Positions 56,253 through 64,000 of a stretch of 64,000 nucleotides of DNA are shown here, one piece after another. A program made the position numbers and the translations under genes. The DNA lies in assembly GCF_000219585.1 (NCBI RefSeq), contig NC_015731.1, forward strand, positions 3,719,445 through 3,783,444, given 5' to 3'. Position 1 is the stretch's first letter, and each line of letters starts with the position of its first letter. Source of the stretch: Nitrosomonas sp. Is79A3 (GTDB taxonomy: Bacteria; Pseudomonadota; Gammaproteobacteria; Burkholderiales; Nitrosomonadaceae). The notes beneath the pieces were generated by a model. It saw only the letters and a list, made by a program, of their open reading frames with translations. It did no database searches and was not told the origin of the DNA.

Positions 56253-59200
56253 TTAGCCCGATTGATCTGTCTTCGCTTCTTCCTGCCTTATTGCATTAGA
56301 AGTTTGGCTACGTGTCAATTCAGCTGGCAGATCACGCACATGCAAATCGAGTTGTGGAAAAGCAATTTCAACGCCATGCTCGGCAAATAATGCCATGATT
56401 CTTGTATTCAGCGCATTCTGGACTTCCAGCCGATGAATTACTGTGTTAACGAATACGCGAAGCTCAAAATCGAGAGAGCTTGCACCGAAAGTCAATAACC
56501 AGCATGAAGGTTCTGGTTCCGCCAGCACCCGCTCATCTTCCCTGGCGGCCTGCAATAGCAACGTACGTACTTTGTCAGCATCAGCGCTGTAAGCAACCCC
56601 AACCCGGATAACAACACGAGTAATCGTATCAGTCAATGTCCAGTTGATGATCTGGCCAGTAATGAAGGTTTTATTAGGAATCACGATTTCTTTGTTATCG
56701 AAATCAAGAACAGTGGTCGCGCGGGTACGGATACGGGTGACCCGGCCGGAAAGATCGCCGACCGTGATTACATCACCCACCCGGAACGGCCGCTCAAACA
56801 ACAAAATGATGCCGGACACAAAGTTAGCAAAGATTTCCTGCAGGCCAAATCCAAGTCCGACCGTTAAAGCTGCCGCCATCCACTGCAACTGTGACCAACG
56901 CATGCCCAGAAAACCGAATCCCACCAGGGTTCCTCCAATAACGATAGCGTAGCGTAACACGCTGGTGATGGCATAACGTGAAGCTGCATCGATGCTGATA
57001 TGTGACAATAGGCTAATCTCGATCAATCCCGGCAGGTTTCTGGCACCAACCGTAGTCAGAATCAAAGTAAAAATACCCAGCAATACAGCCATCAAAGTAA
57101 CCGGTTGCTGGATCGTGGTTCCATCCGGACCGCTGTCACTGAAGTACCACAGCGCGATCTCGTCTAAACGCGCGATGGCTGGCAGCACTCCAGACCAGAC
57201 CCAAATCAGACCCAGCGCGAGCAGGCTCAAACGCAGCGTCCGCAGCAGCCGCCGGGTTTGCGCGTTAACTTGTTCGAGCGTGATATTTTCTTCTGGCTCT
57301 GCTGTTACCTCGCCGGCTACCACGCTATCTTGAGCTGCCTTTGCGCGGCGTTCCTCTAGCCGCTGCAACATAAGACGCCGTTCTCCAAGCAGAAACCAGC
57401 GCGAGAGCATTCCCTGCACGATAGCAATCGTTACGATTACACCAAAGCTTGCCAATAACGACTGCAGCATCATACCCGCAGAATAGATATAACCGGCTAG
57501 CGCCAATGTTGCGATAGCCAGCAATAACACCGGCAGAATCAGACGCAGCAGCTTGCGCAGCTTCGACGATTCACCGGTTTCGCCTCGAACAACCCAGAGA
57601 CGTCCAACATCCAGCAGGCGCCAGAGGGACCAAGCAAGTCCCACGCAACAAAGCACGATAGCAACGCGCGCCTGCACATCAATAGCCAAGTCGAGTTTAC
57701 GGATGAATGCCAGCGAATCGATGAAATACAGCGGTAGCACTACCACAGCAATTCTCGGCAAACCATCGCGCAATGCGGCACGGCGTTGCCGGGTCCAGCG
57801 AAAATGCGCGTGACCAAGGCCACGTTCAATACTGATCCAGCGCAGCAGTTGCACTACCAGTAACGGAATTACCAGCAACATGCAAGCCTGGCCCACGGAA
57901 TGACTGAATCGTCCGGGATCACCGATACCTTGTAGCAATTGCCCCAGCAAGAGCAACATGACAGGTCCTGGCAAAGCAGCCAGCAGTGTCCATCCTAAGG
58001 CTTTAATAGTCGTCTGGTAGCTATCTTTGCGAATCTGATAGGTATCAATTGCTAAGGTCTCAATATGCGCTGGGGCGCGGCGCCGCAGTTCCAGCAAGAC
58101 CAGCATTAACAGCAGGCTGCCAAGCCAGGTTAGGGGTTGCTGGCGGAAGCTGCGCAGACCGAGCTTGGCCGTGGTAATAAAACGCGATGGCTTGACCAAG
58201 TCGAGGAATCCTTCGGGGAGCCGTTGCAGCCAGTCTGCATCGATGGCACTATGGCTTGGAATCCATAACAGGTGGCGATCGAGCATTTGTTGCAATTCTT
58301 CGGTAGCCTGGATCTGCTCCTGCAGGGTTTGCTCGCTCTTTTCCAGTGCCGAGATACGCCGTTGCAGTAAAGGCTCCAGCAAGACTAAAAGTTCGGCACG
58401 TTTTTGCAGCAAAGGGAGTAACTGGTTATTAGCATTTTCTTCGGCGTGACCCTCGTCGCTTGTTTCCGGGCGCGCCTCCGTCAATGTCCGGGCAACAGCA
58501 TCAATATCGACCAGGCTTCGTTGCTGTTCGCTTAGCACGACCCGTTCCAAGCGTAAATCAGCCAAGTCATTGCGAATCAATTTCAACCGGTTTTCAAGTC
58601 GAACCAGAGATTCCAGCCGTCGTCGCTCACTCCACAACCAGCGGCCAACGCGTTCGCTGGCACCCCCCACATCAAGCCTGGTTCGGCTATCACGCAAGGC
58701 TACTGCAGTGCGTTCGCGAGCTCCTTCGATACTGGCCAAAGCAGCACGATCATGTGCCAAATTTTCATTTTGTTGTATGAGTTCCTCACCCATCGCACGA
58801 TTCGTAGTGGCTGCGGATGCCAGAATCGCAGCGGCGCCTGCCAGCTCTCGCTCTCGTTTAATTAATCGCTCAACCAGCGACTCCAGTTCATTCCGGCCGC
58901 GATTGGCGATACGTTGCTGTAAATGTTTTACCCGTTTTTCATGTAATCCCAGCCGATAGCGTAGCTCACGTAGCGTCAGTTCGTAAAAATTCTGGCGCTG
59001 CGTGGCGGTATCCTGCTCAGCGAGGCGTAATTCCAGAGTTACTTGTAGCTGATGTTGCTCACCGCTACGACGCAAGCGCCGCGCTTCAAACAATACGGTA
59101 GGTTCATCTTTCTGAGCCAAGAAAGACACTGACAGCTCTTCGATACGGCGGCGTAATGCGGTAATTTCATCTGTGGCTTGAGCCGGACGCGATAACGCTT

Positions 59201-59666
59201 GAGCCAAATCGGTACCAACCGCATCGATCTGCGCACGCAGATCGCTAATAACCGTACGTTCCTGCTCCAAGAACTGTTCGAGCGTTTCTCCATCGGTATC
59301 AGCCGGTATACGCTTGGACCATTCAAGTAACTCCTGTTCACGATTTATTGTCAGAGCTTTTTGTAAGCGCTCTATTCTTTTTGGCTGATCAACAGTCTCA
59401 GCACGTAGCGCTGTCAAACGCTCTTTCAGCGTTTCTGCTTCACGCTCGTAAGCACGTGCGGCTTCAAGATGATCAATGGCTGCCTGCCGCTGGGTTTCTT
59501 CCATCTTACTGCGATCAATAGCCGTGCGTGCGGTATCAATAGCATTAAACACCGATGGCTGAGTTTTTGCGCCGGCAGTTGCAGGTGACAATAACGGAAG
59601 CACTAGCGCGCTGAACCAGAGAATGTAAAAAAACGATTTAAAGTTCAACAAGGGTTTTAACAGCAT
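56253..59666 (-). CDS. MscK/KefA-like mechanosensitive ion channel
   Basis: The 1137-residue product has a signal peptide (ILWFSALVLPLLSPATAGAK), a long periplasmic coiled-coil region of about 440 residues, then about eight or more membrane segments. It ends in a C-terminal MscS core: LTVGLGFGLQEIFANFVSG, ERPFRVGDVITVGDLSGRVTRI and NKEIVIPNKTFITGQIINW. The size and layout match the large MscK type rather than MscS itself. It opens under membrane tension during osmotic downshock. The gene converges with tolC. Confidence 0.93.
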   Translation of the reverse strand: MLLKPLLNFKSFFYILWFSALVLPLLSPATAGAKTQPSVFNAIDTARTAIDRSKMEETQRQAAIDHLEAARAYEREAETLKERLTALRAETVDQPKRIERLQKALTINREQELLEWSKRIPADTDGETLEQFLEQERTVISDLRAQIDAVGTDLAQALSRPAQATDEITALRRRIEELSVSFLAQKDEPTVLFEARRLRRSGEQHQLQVTLELRLAEQDTATQRQNFYELTLRELRYRLGLHEKRVKHLQQRIANRGRNELESLVERLIKRERELAGAAAILASAATTNRAMGEELIQQNENLAHDRAALASIEGARERTAVALRDSRTRLDVGGASERVGRWLWSERRRLESLVRLENRLKLIRNDLADLRLERVVLSEQQRSLVDIDAVARTLTEARPETSDEGHAEENANNQLLPLLQKRAELLVLLEPLLQRRISALEKSEQTLQEQIQATEELQQMLDRHLLWIPSHSAIDADWLQRLPEGFLDLVKPSRFITTAKLGLRSFRQQPLTWLGSLLLMLVLLELRRRAPAHIETLAIDTYQIRKDSYQTTIKALGWTLLAALPGPVMLLLLGQLLQGIGDPGRFSHSVGQACMLLVIPLLVVQLLRWISIERGLGHAHFRWTRQRRAALRDGLPRIAVVVLPLYFIDSLAFIRKLDLAIDVQARVAIVLCCVGLAWSLWRLLDVGRLWVVRGETGESSKLRKLLRLILPVLLLAIATLALAGYIYSAGMMLQSLLASFGVIVTIAIVQGMLSRWFLLGERRLMLQRLEERRAKAAQDSVVAGEVTAEPEENITLEQVNAQTRRLLRTLRLSLLALGLIWVWSGVLPAIARLDEIALWYFSDSGPDGTTIQQPVTLMAVLLGIFTLILTTVGARNLPGLIEISLLSHISIDAASRYAITSVLRYAIVIGGTLVGFGFLGMRWSQLQWMAAALTVGLGFGLQEIFANFVSGIILLFERPFRVGDVITVGDLSGRVTRIRTRATTVLDFDNKEIVIPNKTFITGQIINWTLTDTITRVVIRVGVAYSADADKVRTLLLQAAREDERVLAEPEPSCWLLTFGASSLDFELRVFVNTVIHRLEVQNALNTRIMALFAEHGVEIAFPQLDLHVRDLPAELTRSQTSNAIRQEEAKTDQSG

Positions 59667-59970
59667 GAATGTATAATCGTGGAAAAGAGGGAGTAGTTAT
59701 CCGGAGCGTATTACTAGCCCGATAAGGCTGTTCTACCGTACACTGAGCAACAGATAAGAATTGCAAATGCTTCTTTTGAAAAGCATCTCTAAAAACTCAA
59801 AATCTTAGCAAGAAAACTGAGAAGCGTAGCGCTCAATATAATTCTAATCTGCGCAAAAGTAAAAAAACAATTGTGTATCATCCAATCCGGCACATCATTT
59901 CACCTGCACGCAAGCAGCTTGCTTTATATTTTGTCCAGATGCCGTACGAACTATAGGCTGATTATTTCGC
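59667..59970. other. Intergenic region upstream of rnpB and the MscK-like gene
   Basis: No gene is seen. It holds a small hairpin near 59767-59786 (ATGCTT and AAGCAT arms). It must contain the promoter of the leftward MscK-like gene, which I cannot place. Confidence 0.4.
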
Positions 59971-59999
59971 TAACTTATCATTCTTGCAAGTGATAAAAT
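59971..59999 (+). promoter_or_regulatory. rnpB promoter, extended -10
   Basis: TGATAAAAT at 59991-59999 has the TGn extension plus a -10 element (TAAAAT, 59994-59999). A weak -35 candidate (TAACTT, 59971-59976) is 17 bp upstream. Transcription would start at about the rnpB 5' end at 60007. Confidence 0.6.
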
Positions 60000-60006
60000 G
60001 ACCGGC

Positions 60007-60306
60007 GAAGCTGGCTAGACAGTCGCCGCTTGTCGTTCGTTTAGAACGCAGGGGGAGGAAAGTCCGGGCTCCATAGAGCAGGATGACGGCTAACGGCCGT
60101 CCACCGTGAGGTGAGGAATAGGGCCACAGAGACGAGCGTATTTAGTTACGGTGAAACGCGGTAACCTCCATCCGGAGCAAGACCAAATAGGCAGGCGATG
60201 ATGTTGCTCGCAGAGCCTGCGGGTAGGTTGCTTGAGTGTACAGGTAACTGTACATCTAGAGGAATGACTGTCCACGACAGAACCCGGCTTACCGGCTGGC
60301 TTCACC
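60007..60306 (+). ncRNA. rnpB: RNase P RNA, type A, P13/P14 missing
   Basis: Hallmarks are present in order: the 5' strand of P1 (GAAGCTGGC), AGACAGTCGCCGC, GAGGAAAGTCCGGGCTCC, CACAGAGACGAG, CCGGAGCAAGACCAAATAGG, GACTGTCCACGACAGAACCC and the closing GCTGGCTTC, which pairs with the 5' end over nine positions. It cuts 5' leaders from tRNA precursors. At about 300 nt it is short. P12 is a tiny hairpin (CGTA, TTTAGT, TACG), and where P13 and P14 are expected after GGTGAAA there are only a few bases. P18 is kept, with a GTAA (GNRA-type) loop. Ends are approximate. Confidence 0.96.
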
Positions 60307-60400
60307 AAATTTATTATTTAACTGACCCAAATAGATTGAAACTCTCATGCAAATCAGATATCCGTTACACGATTAGCGCCGGATACTTTTAACAATCGCA

Positions 60401-61795
60401 ATGATCCGTAAATTTCTCCGTAAAGTATTCAGCCGCAAAGCGCCTGCTTCCGAACCGAACGCAAAGCTGAGTCTGAGTATTATTCCTTTCAAACACCACG
60501 GCATCCGGCGCAACCAGATCACTCCCTGTGCACTTAAAACTGCCACCGCCCTTCAGCAGGCGGGATTTTCAGCTTATATCGTCGGCGGCGCCGTGCGGGA
60601 TTTGCTATTGGGATTGACACCGAAAGATTTCGATGTGGCGACCAATGCGACACCCGAGCAGGTATACCAGCTTTTTCGCCGGTCGCGCATTATCGGGCGG
60701 CGTTTTCGCTTGGTGCACGTGATGTGTGGCGCCGAAACCGTGGAAGTTTCAACTTTTCGCGGACAATCTCCCGACGATGGTAATGATCACGCATCGGTGC
60801 AACTAACTGACCAACACGGCCGTCTTTTACATGATAATGTTTTTGGCAGCCAGGAAGAAGATGCCGTTCGCCGTGATTTCACAGTCAATGCGCTGTTCTA
60901 TGACCCTGCCAAGGAAGAGATTCTTGATTACCTGAATGGTTATGAAGATATCAAAGCTAAAAAGATGCGTATTATCGGAGATCCGATAATACGCTTCCGC
61001 GAAGATCCGGTACGCATGTTACGCGCCGTCCGTCTGGCCTCTAAACTGGACATGCAAATAGAAACGGAAACCGCCAAACCCATTGGCGATCTGGCACCGC
61101 TACTGCAAAACGTCCCGCCGTCCCGCTTGTTTGATGAAATGTTGAAGCTGTTATTGTCGGGACATGCGCTGGCTTGTGTTGTTGAATTACGGGCGCGTGG
61201 TTTGCATCACGGTCTTCTGCCGATGCTGGACGTCATACTCGAACAACCTTTGGGCGAACGCTTCATCACCATTGCCCTGAAGAATACCGACGAGCGGATC
61301 AGACAAGATAAACCGGTTTCTCCCGGATTCTTGTTTGCCATACTGCTATGGCATGAAGTGCTTTCCGCTTGGGATTCATTCCAGGCTGCCGGTGAGAAAC
61401 CTTTACCTGCCTTATTTAAGGCAATGGATCAGATCCTTGCGATACAACATAAGAAACTTGCGATTCCTCGCCGCTTTGATGCAATCATCCAAGAAATTTG
61501 GTCCATGCAGCCGCGCTTTGAAGCCCGCAGCGGGCGTAAACCCTTCCGGTTGATCACTCATCCGCGTTTTCGCGCGGCTTATGATTTCATGCTGCTGCGT
61601 TGTGAAAGCGGTGAATTGAACATGGAACTCGGTGAATGGTGGAAATCATTTCTATCCGCGGATAACGCAGACCGGGAAAAATTGTTGCTCAACCAAACTT
61701 CGCCTATAAAACGCAAGAGAAAACGCAGCCGTAAAAAATCTTCATCCAGTCTCGCTGTTCCTCCGGATGATTCCGCCAAAAATGAAGACGGTTAA
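60401..61795 (+). CDS. pcnB: Poly(A) polymerase PcnB
   Basis: The 464-residue product has the nucleotidyltransferase site FSAYIVGGAVRDLLLGLTPK and DFDVATNATPEQV (metal-binding DxD), then RRSRIIGRRFRLVHV, RRDFTVNALFYDP and IIRFREDPVRMLRAVRLASK. A basic C-terminal tail (KRKRKRSRKKSS) is likely to bind RNA. It adds poly(A) to RNA 3' ends and promotes decay. The basic tail and MIRKFLRKVF start separate it from tRNA CCA-adding enzymes. It lies 94 bp after rnpB and 12 bp before folK. Confidence 0.93.
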   Translation: MIRKFLRKVFSRKAPASEPNAKLSLSIIPFKHHGIRRNQITPCALKTATALQQAGFSAYIVGGAVRDLLLGLTPKDFDVATNATPEQVYQLFRRSRIIGRRFRLVHVMCGAETVEVSTFRGQSPDDGNDHASVQLTDQHGRLLHDNVFGSQEEDAVRRDFTVNALFYDPAKEEILDYLNGYEDIKAKKMRIIGDPIIRFREDPVRMLRAVRLASKLDMQIETETAKPIGDLAPLLQNVPPSRLFDEMLKLLLSGHALACVVELRARGLHHGLLPMLDVILEQPLGERFITIALKNTDERIRQDKPVSPGFLFAILLWHEVLSAWDSFQAAGEKPLPALFKAMDQILAIQHKKLAIPRRFDAIIQEIWSMQPRFEARSGRKPFRLITHPRFRAAYDFMLLRCESGELNMELGEWWKSFLSADNADREKLLLNQTSPIKRKRKRSRKKSSSSLAVPPDDSAKNEDG

Positions 61796-61807
61796 TTTAT
61801 ATTTCCC

Positions 61808-62302
61808 ATGAGCAAAACACCGAGCCAGGCTTTTATTGCTTTGGGCAGTAATCTGGAAAATCCGATTTCCCAGATACAGCAAGCATTTGATGAATTAAAA
61901 CAACTTCCAGGTACTCGCTTAATAAGCCATTCTTCGCTGTATAAAAGTGCTCCCGTTGGACGATTGGATCAGCCCGATTTTATCAATGCGGTAGCATTGA
62001 TTGAAACGCATCTGGCACCGCATGAGCTGCTCAACGCATTGCTGGCTATTGAACACCGGCATGGGCGCGTACGCGAATCTTTGAATGCGCCGCGTACTCT
62101 GGATCTCGATATTCTGCTGTATGATGCGCTGCAGTATCATGATGCAGGATTGACTTTACCGCACCCGCGCATGTGGCAACGCGCTTTTGTCTTGAGGCCG
62201 CTGATAGAAATCGCTCCGGATTGTCACATTCCTGGTCACGGCCACATTGCCTCACTGCTAACCGCGTGCAATGAACAAAAACTAGAACAAATCAAAGCTT
62301 GA
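61808..62302 (+). CDS. folK: HPPK: hydroxymethyldihydropterin pyrophosphokinase
   Basis: The 164-residue product has AFIALGSNLENPISQIQQAF, LYKSAPVGRLDQPDFINAVA, IEHRHGRVRESLNAPRTLDL and LDILLYDA, all standard for HPPK, the enzyme that moves pyrophosphate from ATP to 6-hydroxymethyl-dihydropterin in folate synthesis. It is single-domain, not fused to other folate enzymes. The gene lies between pcnB and panB, as in many proteobacteria. Confidence 0.96.
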   Translation: MSKTPSQAFIALGSNLENPISQIQQAFDELKQLPGTRLISHSSLYKSAPVGRLDQPDFINAVALIETHLAPHELLNALLAIEHRHGRVRESLNAPRTLDLDILLYDALQYHDAGLTLPHPRMWQRAFVLRPLIEIAPDCHIPGHGHIASLLTACNEQKLEQIKA

Positions 62303-62358
62303 AATAATTCATCATGTTACTTGGTTTTTCTCGATAAAATTTGCCATCCGTATAAAGT

Positions 62359-63150
62359 ATGAGAATTACACAGACCACTCTGCAAAAAATGCTTGAGAAC
62401 AATGAAAAATTCACTGTTCTGACCTGTTACGATGCCACTTTTGCAACCATCCTGGAAAATGCGGGCATCGATGTCTTGCTAGTAGGTGACTCTTTAGGGA
62501 ATGTTTTGCACGGAGAAAACACCACCTTATCCGTCTCGCTGAACGACATGATTTATCATACACGTTGTGTTGCGCGCGGCGTCAGCAAAGCATTCATCAT
62601 TACCGATATGCCCTTCGGCAGCTATCAAGTTTCACCCGAACAAGCTTTTGAGAATGCTTCCAAAATTCTTGCTGCGGGCGCGCAAATGGTTAAAATTGAA
62701 GGGGGTCAAATCATGGCGGATACAATCCAATTTTTGACTCAGCGCGGTATTCCGGTTTGCGCTCATATTGGCTTGATGCCGCAATCGATTCACCAACTGG
62801 GCGGATACAAATTACAAGGTAATTCGGAGAAATCAGCAAAACAGTTGCTCAGTGACGCAAAATTACTGGAAAAATCGGGAGCAAGCCTGTTGGTAATGGA
62901 AGTTGTGCCGGCAAAACTCGCGAAAAAGATCACTCAGGCGCTTGCTATTCCCACGGTCGGTATCGGTGCAGGCGCCGATTGCTCAGGCCAGGTCCTGGTG
63001 CTGCATGATATGCTGGGATTGTCCCAGGGTAAAAAACCCCGCTTTGTGAAAGATTTTATGGCCGATGCAAAAAGCATCCAGGAAGCGATTGCAAATTATG
63101 TCACTGCTGTCAAAACCGGGCAGTTTCCAGGTAAAGAACATGAATTTTAA
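62359..63150 (+). CDS. panB: 3-methyl-2-oxobutanoate hydroxymethyltransferase
   Basis: The 263-residue barrel enzyme shows [37 protein letters not shown] (metal-binding Asp), [23 protein letters not shown] and [20 protein letters not shown]. It makes ketopantoate from ketoisovalerate with methylene-tetrahydrofolate, the first step to pantothenate and CoA. It lies 56 bp after folK, whose product feeds the folate pool, and 14 bp before panC. Confidence 0.97.
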   Translation: MRITQTTLQKMLENNEKFTVLTCYDATFATILENAGIDVLLVGDSLGNVLHGENTTLSVSLNDMIYHTRCVARGVSKAFIITDMPFGSYQVSPEQAFENASKILAAGAQMVKIEGGQIMADTIQFLTQRGIPVCAHIGLMPQSIHQLGGYKLQGNSEKSAKQLLSDAKLLEKSGASLLVMEVVPAKLAKKITQALAIPTVGIGAGADCSGQVLVLHDMLGLSQGKKPRFVKDFMADAKSIQEAIANYVTAVKTGQFPGKEHEF

Positions 63151-63164
63151 TTGCTAATCTGAGC

Positions 63165-63989
63165 GTGAACATAATTAATGACATTACCGCGCTACGCAAC
63201 AGTCTCAAAAGTGAACAACCGATTGCTTTTGTTCCAACCATGGGAAATTTACACGCCGGTCACCTGGCGCTGATAAAGCAAGCAAAACAGTTATCCGATT
63301 GCGTAGTCGTCAGTATCTTTGTCAACCGGCTGCAATTCTTGCCACATGAAGATTTCGTCCGGTATCCGCGGACTTTTGACAATGATTGCAGATTGCTTTC
63401 TGAACTAAATGTCAAGACTGTTTTTGCACCCAATGAAAAAATTCTTTTCCCTACACCACAAGAATTCTTGCTAGCATTACCCCCTGTAGCAGATACTTTG
63501 GAAGGTGCATTTCGTCCGGGATTTTTTCGCGGCGTTGCAACGATAGTACTGAAATTATTCAATATTATCCAACCGAATCTGGCTGTATTCGGGAAAAAGG
63601 ATTATCAGCAATTGCATATCGTGCGTGAAATGGTAAGACAATTGAATTTACCCGTTGAAATTGTTGCAGGTGAAACCGTCCGGGCAGCGGATGGGTTAGC
63701 ACTGAGTTCACGCAATCAATATTTGAACGAAGTACAGCGTGCAGAAGCTTGCAATCTTTATCAAACGCTCCTTCAGATCAAACAAGAAATTATTTCCGGT
63801 TGCAAAGATTTTCTGACATTACAAAAAAATGCAACCAACAATCTTGTTCAACGCGGCTGGAAAGTTGATTACATCAGTATTCATAAACGCAGCTCACTGC
63901 TACCCGCGCATGCTGACGATGTAGATTTGGTAATTTTGGGTGCAGCTTGGCTGGATAAAACACGATTGATCGATAATCTGGAAATATAA
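63165..63989 (+). CDS. panC: Pantothenate synthetase
   Basis: The 274-residue product has the ATP-binding [60 protein letters not shown] and [12 protein letters not shown], and the [13 protein letters not shown] motif of the family. It joins pantoate and beta-alanine. It starts with a GTG at 63165 with only a weak ribosome site. The stop is inside the window at 63989, so the gene is complete. Family proteins read FVNPxQF; here FVNRLQF has Arg for the usual Pro. Confidence 0.95.
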   Translation: MNIINDITALRNSLKSEQPIAFVPTMGNLHAGHLALIKQAKQLSDCVVVSIFVNRLQFLPHEDFVRYPRTFDNDCRLLSELNVKTVFAPNEKILFPTPQEFLLALPPVADTLEGAFRPGFFRGVATIVLKLFNIIQPNLAVFGKKDYQQLHIVREMVRQLNLPVEIVAGETVRAADGLALSSRNQYLNEVQRAEACNLYQTLLQIKQEIISGCKDFLTLQKNATNNLVQRGWKVDYISIHKRSSLLPAHADDVDLVILGAAWLDKTRLIDNLEI

Positions 63990-64000
63990 GATCAGACATT

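Overview
The window looks like a chromosomal segment of a betaproteobacterium, most likely a Nitrosomonas-like ammonia oxidiser (inference). The reasons are a full beta/gamma-type dcw cluster with separate murE and murF, a type A RNase P RNA, a TPP-riboswitch-controlled thiC, a copC/CopD-cytochrome c copper locus, a mid-GC base composition, and protein sequences that read as Nitrosomonadaceae. No database search was possible, so family calls rest on motifs read by eye.

Regions. (1) 1-9.0 kb: a DUF4139 exported protein, a hemerythrin-GGDEF cyclase, a VanZ-like membrane protein, then a leftward run of metabolic genes (cysteine desulfurase, LicC-like nucleotidyltransferase, HIT protein, fatty acid desaturase, phosphoglycerate mutase, family-6-like DNA glycosylase). 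(2) 9.2-16.7 kb: an accessory island. Four rightward genes encode a TIR-TM protein with a Cys-rich tail, an exported TPR protein with near-identical DNA repeats, a two-TM/TrkA-N/RyR protein and a SLOG-like protein with two 2TM (SLATT-like) modules. A second TIR-TM gene faces them. This is the best candidate for a little-described nucleotide-signalled defence or stress system. (3) 17-21.6 kb: a glycine-zipper lipoprotein, a Ser/Thr kinase, a PP2C phosphatase and an FHA-TM-trypsin-like protein, flanked by related repeat remnants. (4) 22-40.6 kb: an alkA-like glycosylase, then mraZ-rsmH-ftsL-ftsI-murE-murF-mraY-murD-ftsW-murG-murC-murB-ddlB-ftsQ-ftsA-ftsZ, tightly packed with many start/stop overlaps and driven at least in part by a promoter carrying phased MraZ boxes.

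(5) 40.7-47.1 kb: a decayed signalling operon on the minus strand. An intact CheB-CheR-PAS gene lies downstream of a Crp/Fnr-type gene that has lost its helix-turn-helix by frameshift and deletion, and of a PAS gene split by a complete IS66 element with an 8-bp target duplication. (6) 47.3-50.2 kb: a copper operon (copC, CopD-cytochrome c-thioredoxin-like fusion, exported His-tailed protein). (7) 51-64 kb: uppP, thiC with its TPP riboswitch, an isoaspartyl methyltransferase-like gene, a tolC-family gene, an MscK-like mechanosensitive channel, rnpB (short, lacking P13/P14), pcnB, folK, panB and panC.

How the parts fit: the dcw cluster, uppP and VanZ-like gene concern the envelope. panB/panC/folK/thiC/pcnB are housekeeping. 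The island and the kinase module are accessory signalling systems, and the IS66/crp/PAS locus is a signalling operon caught in decay.
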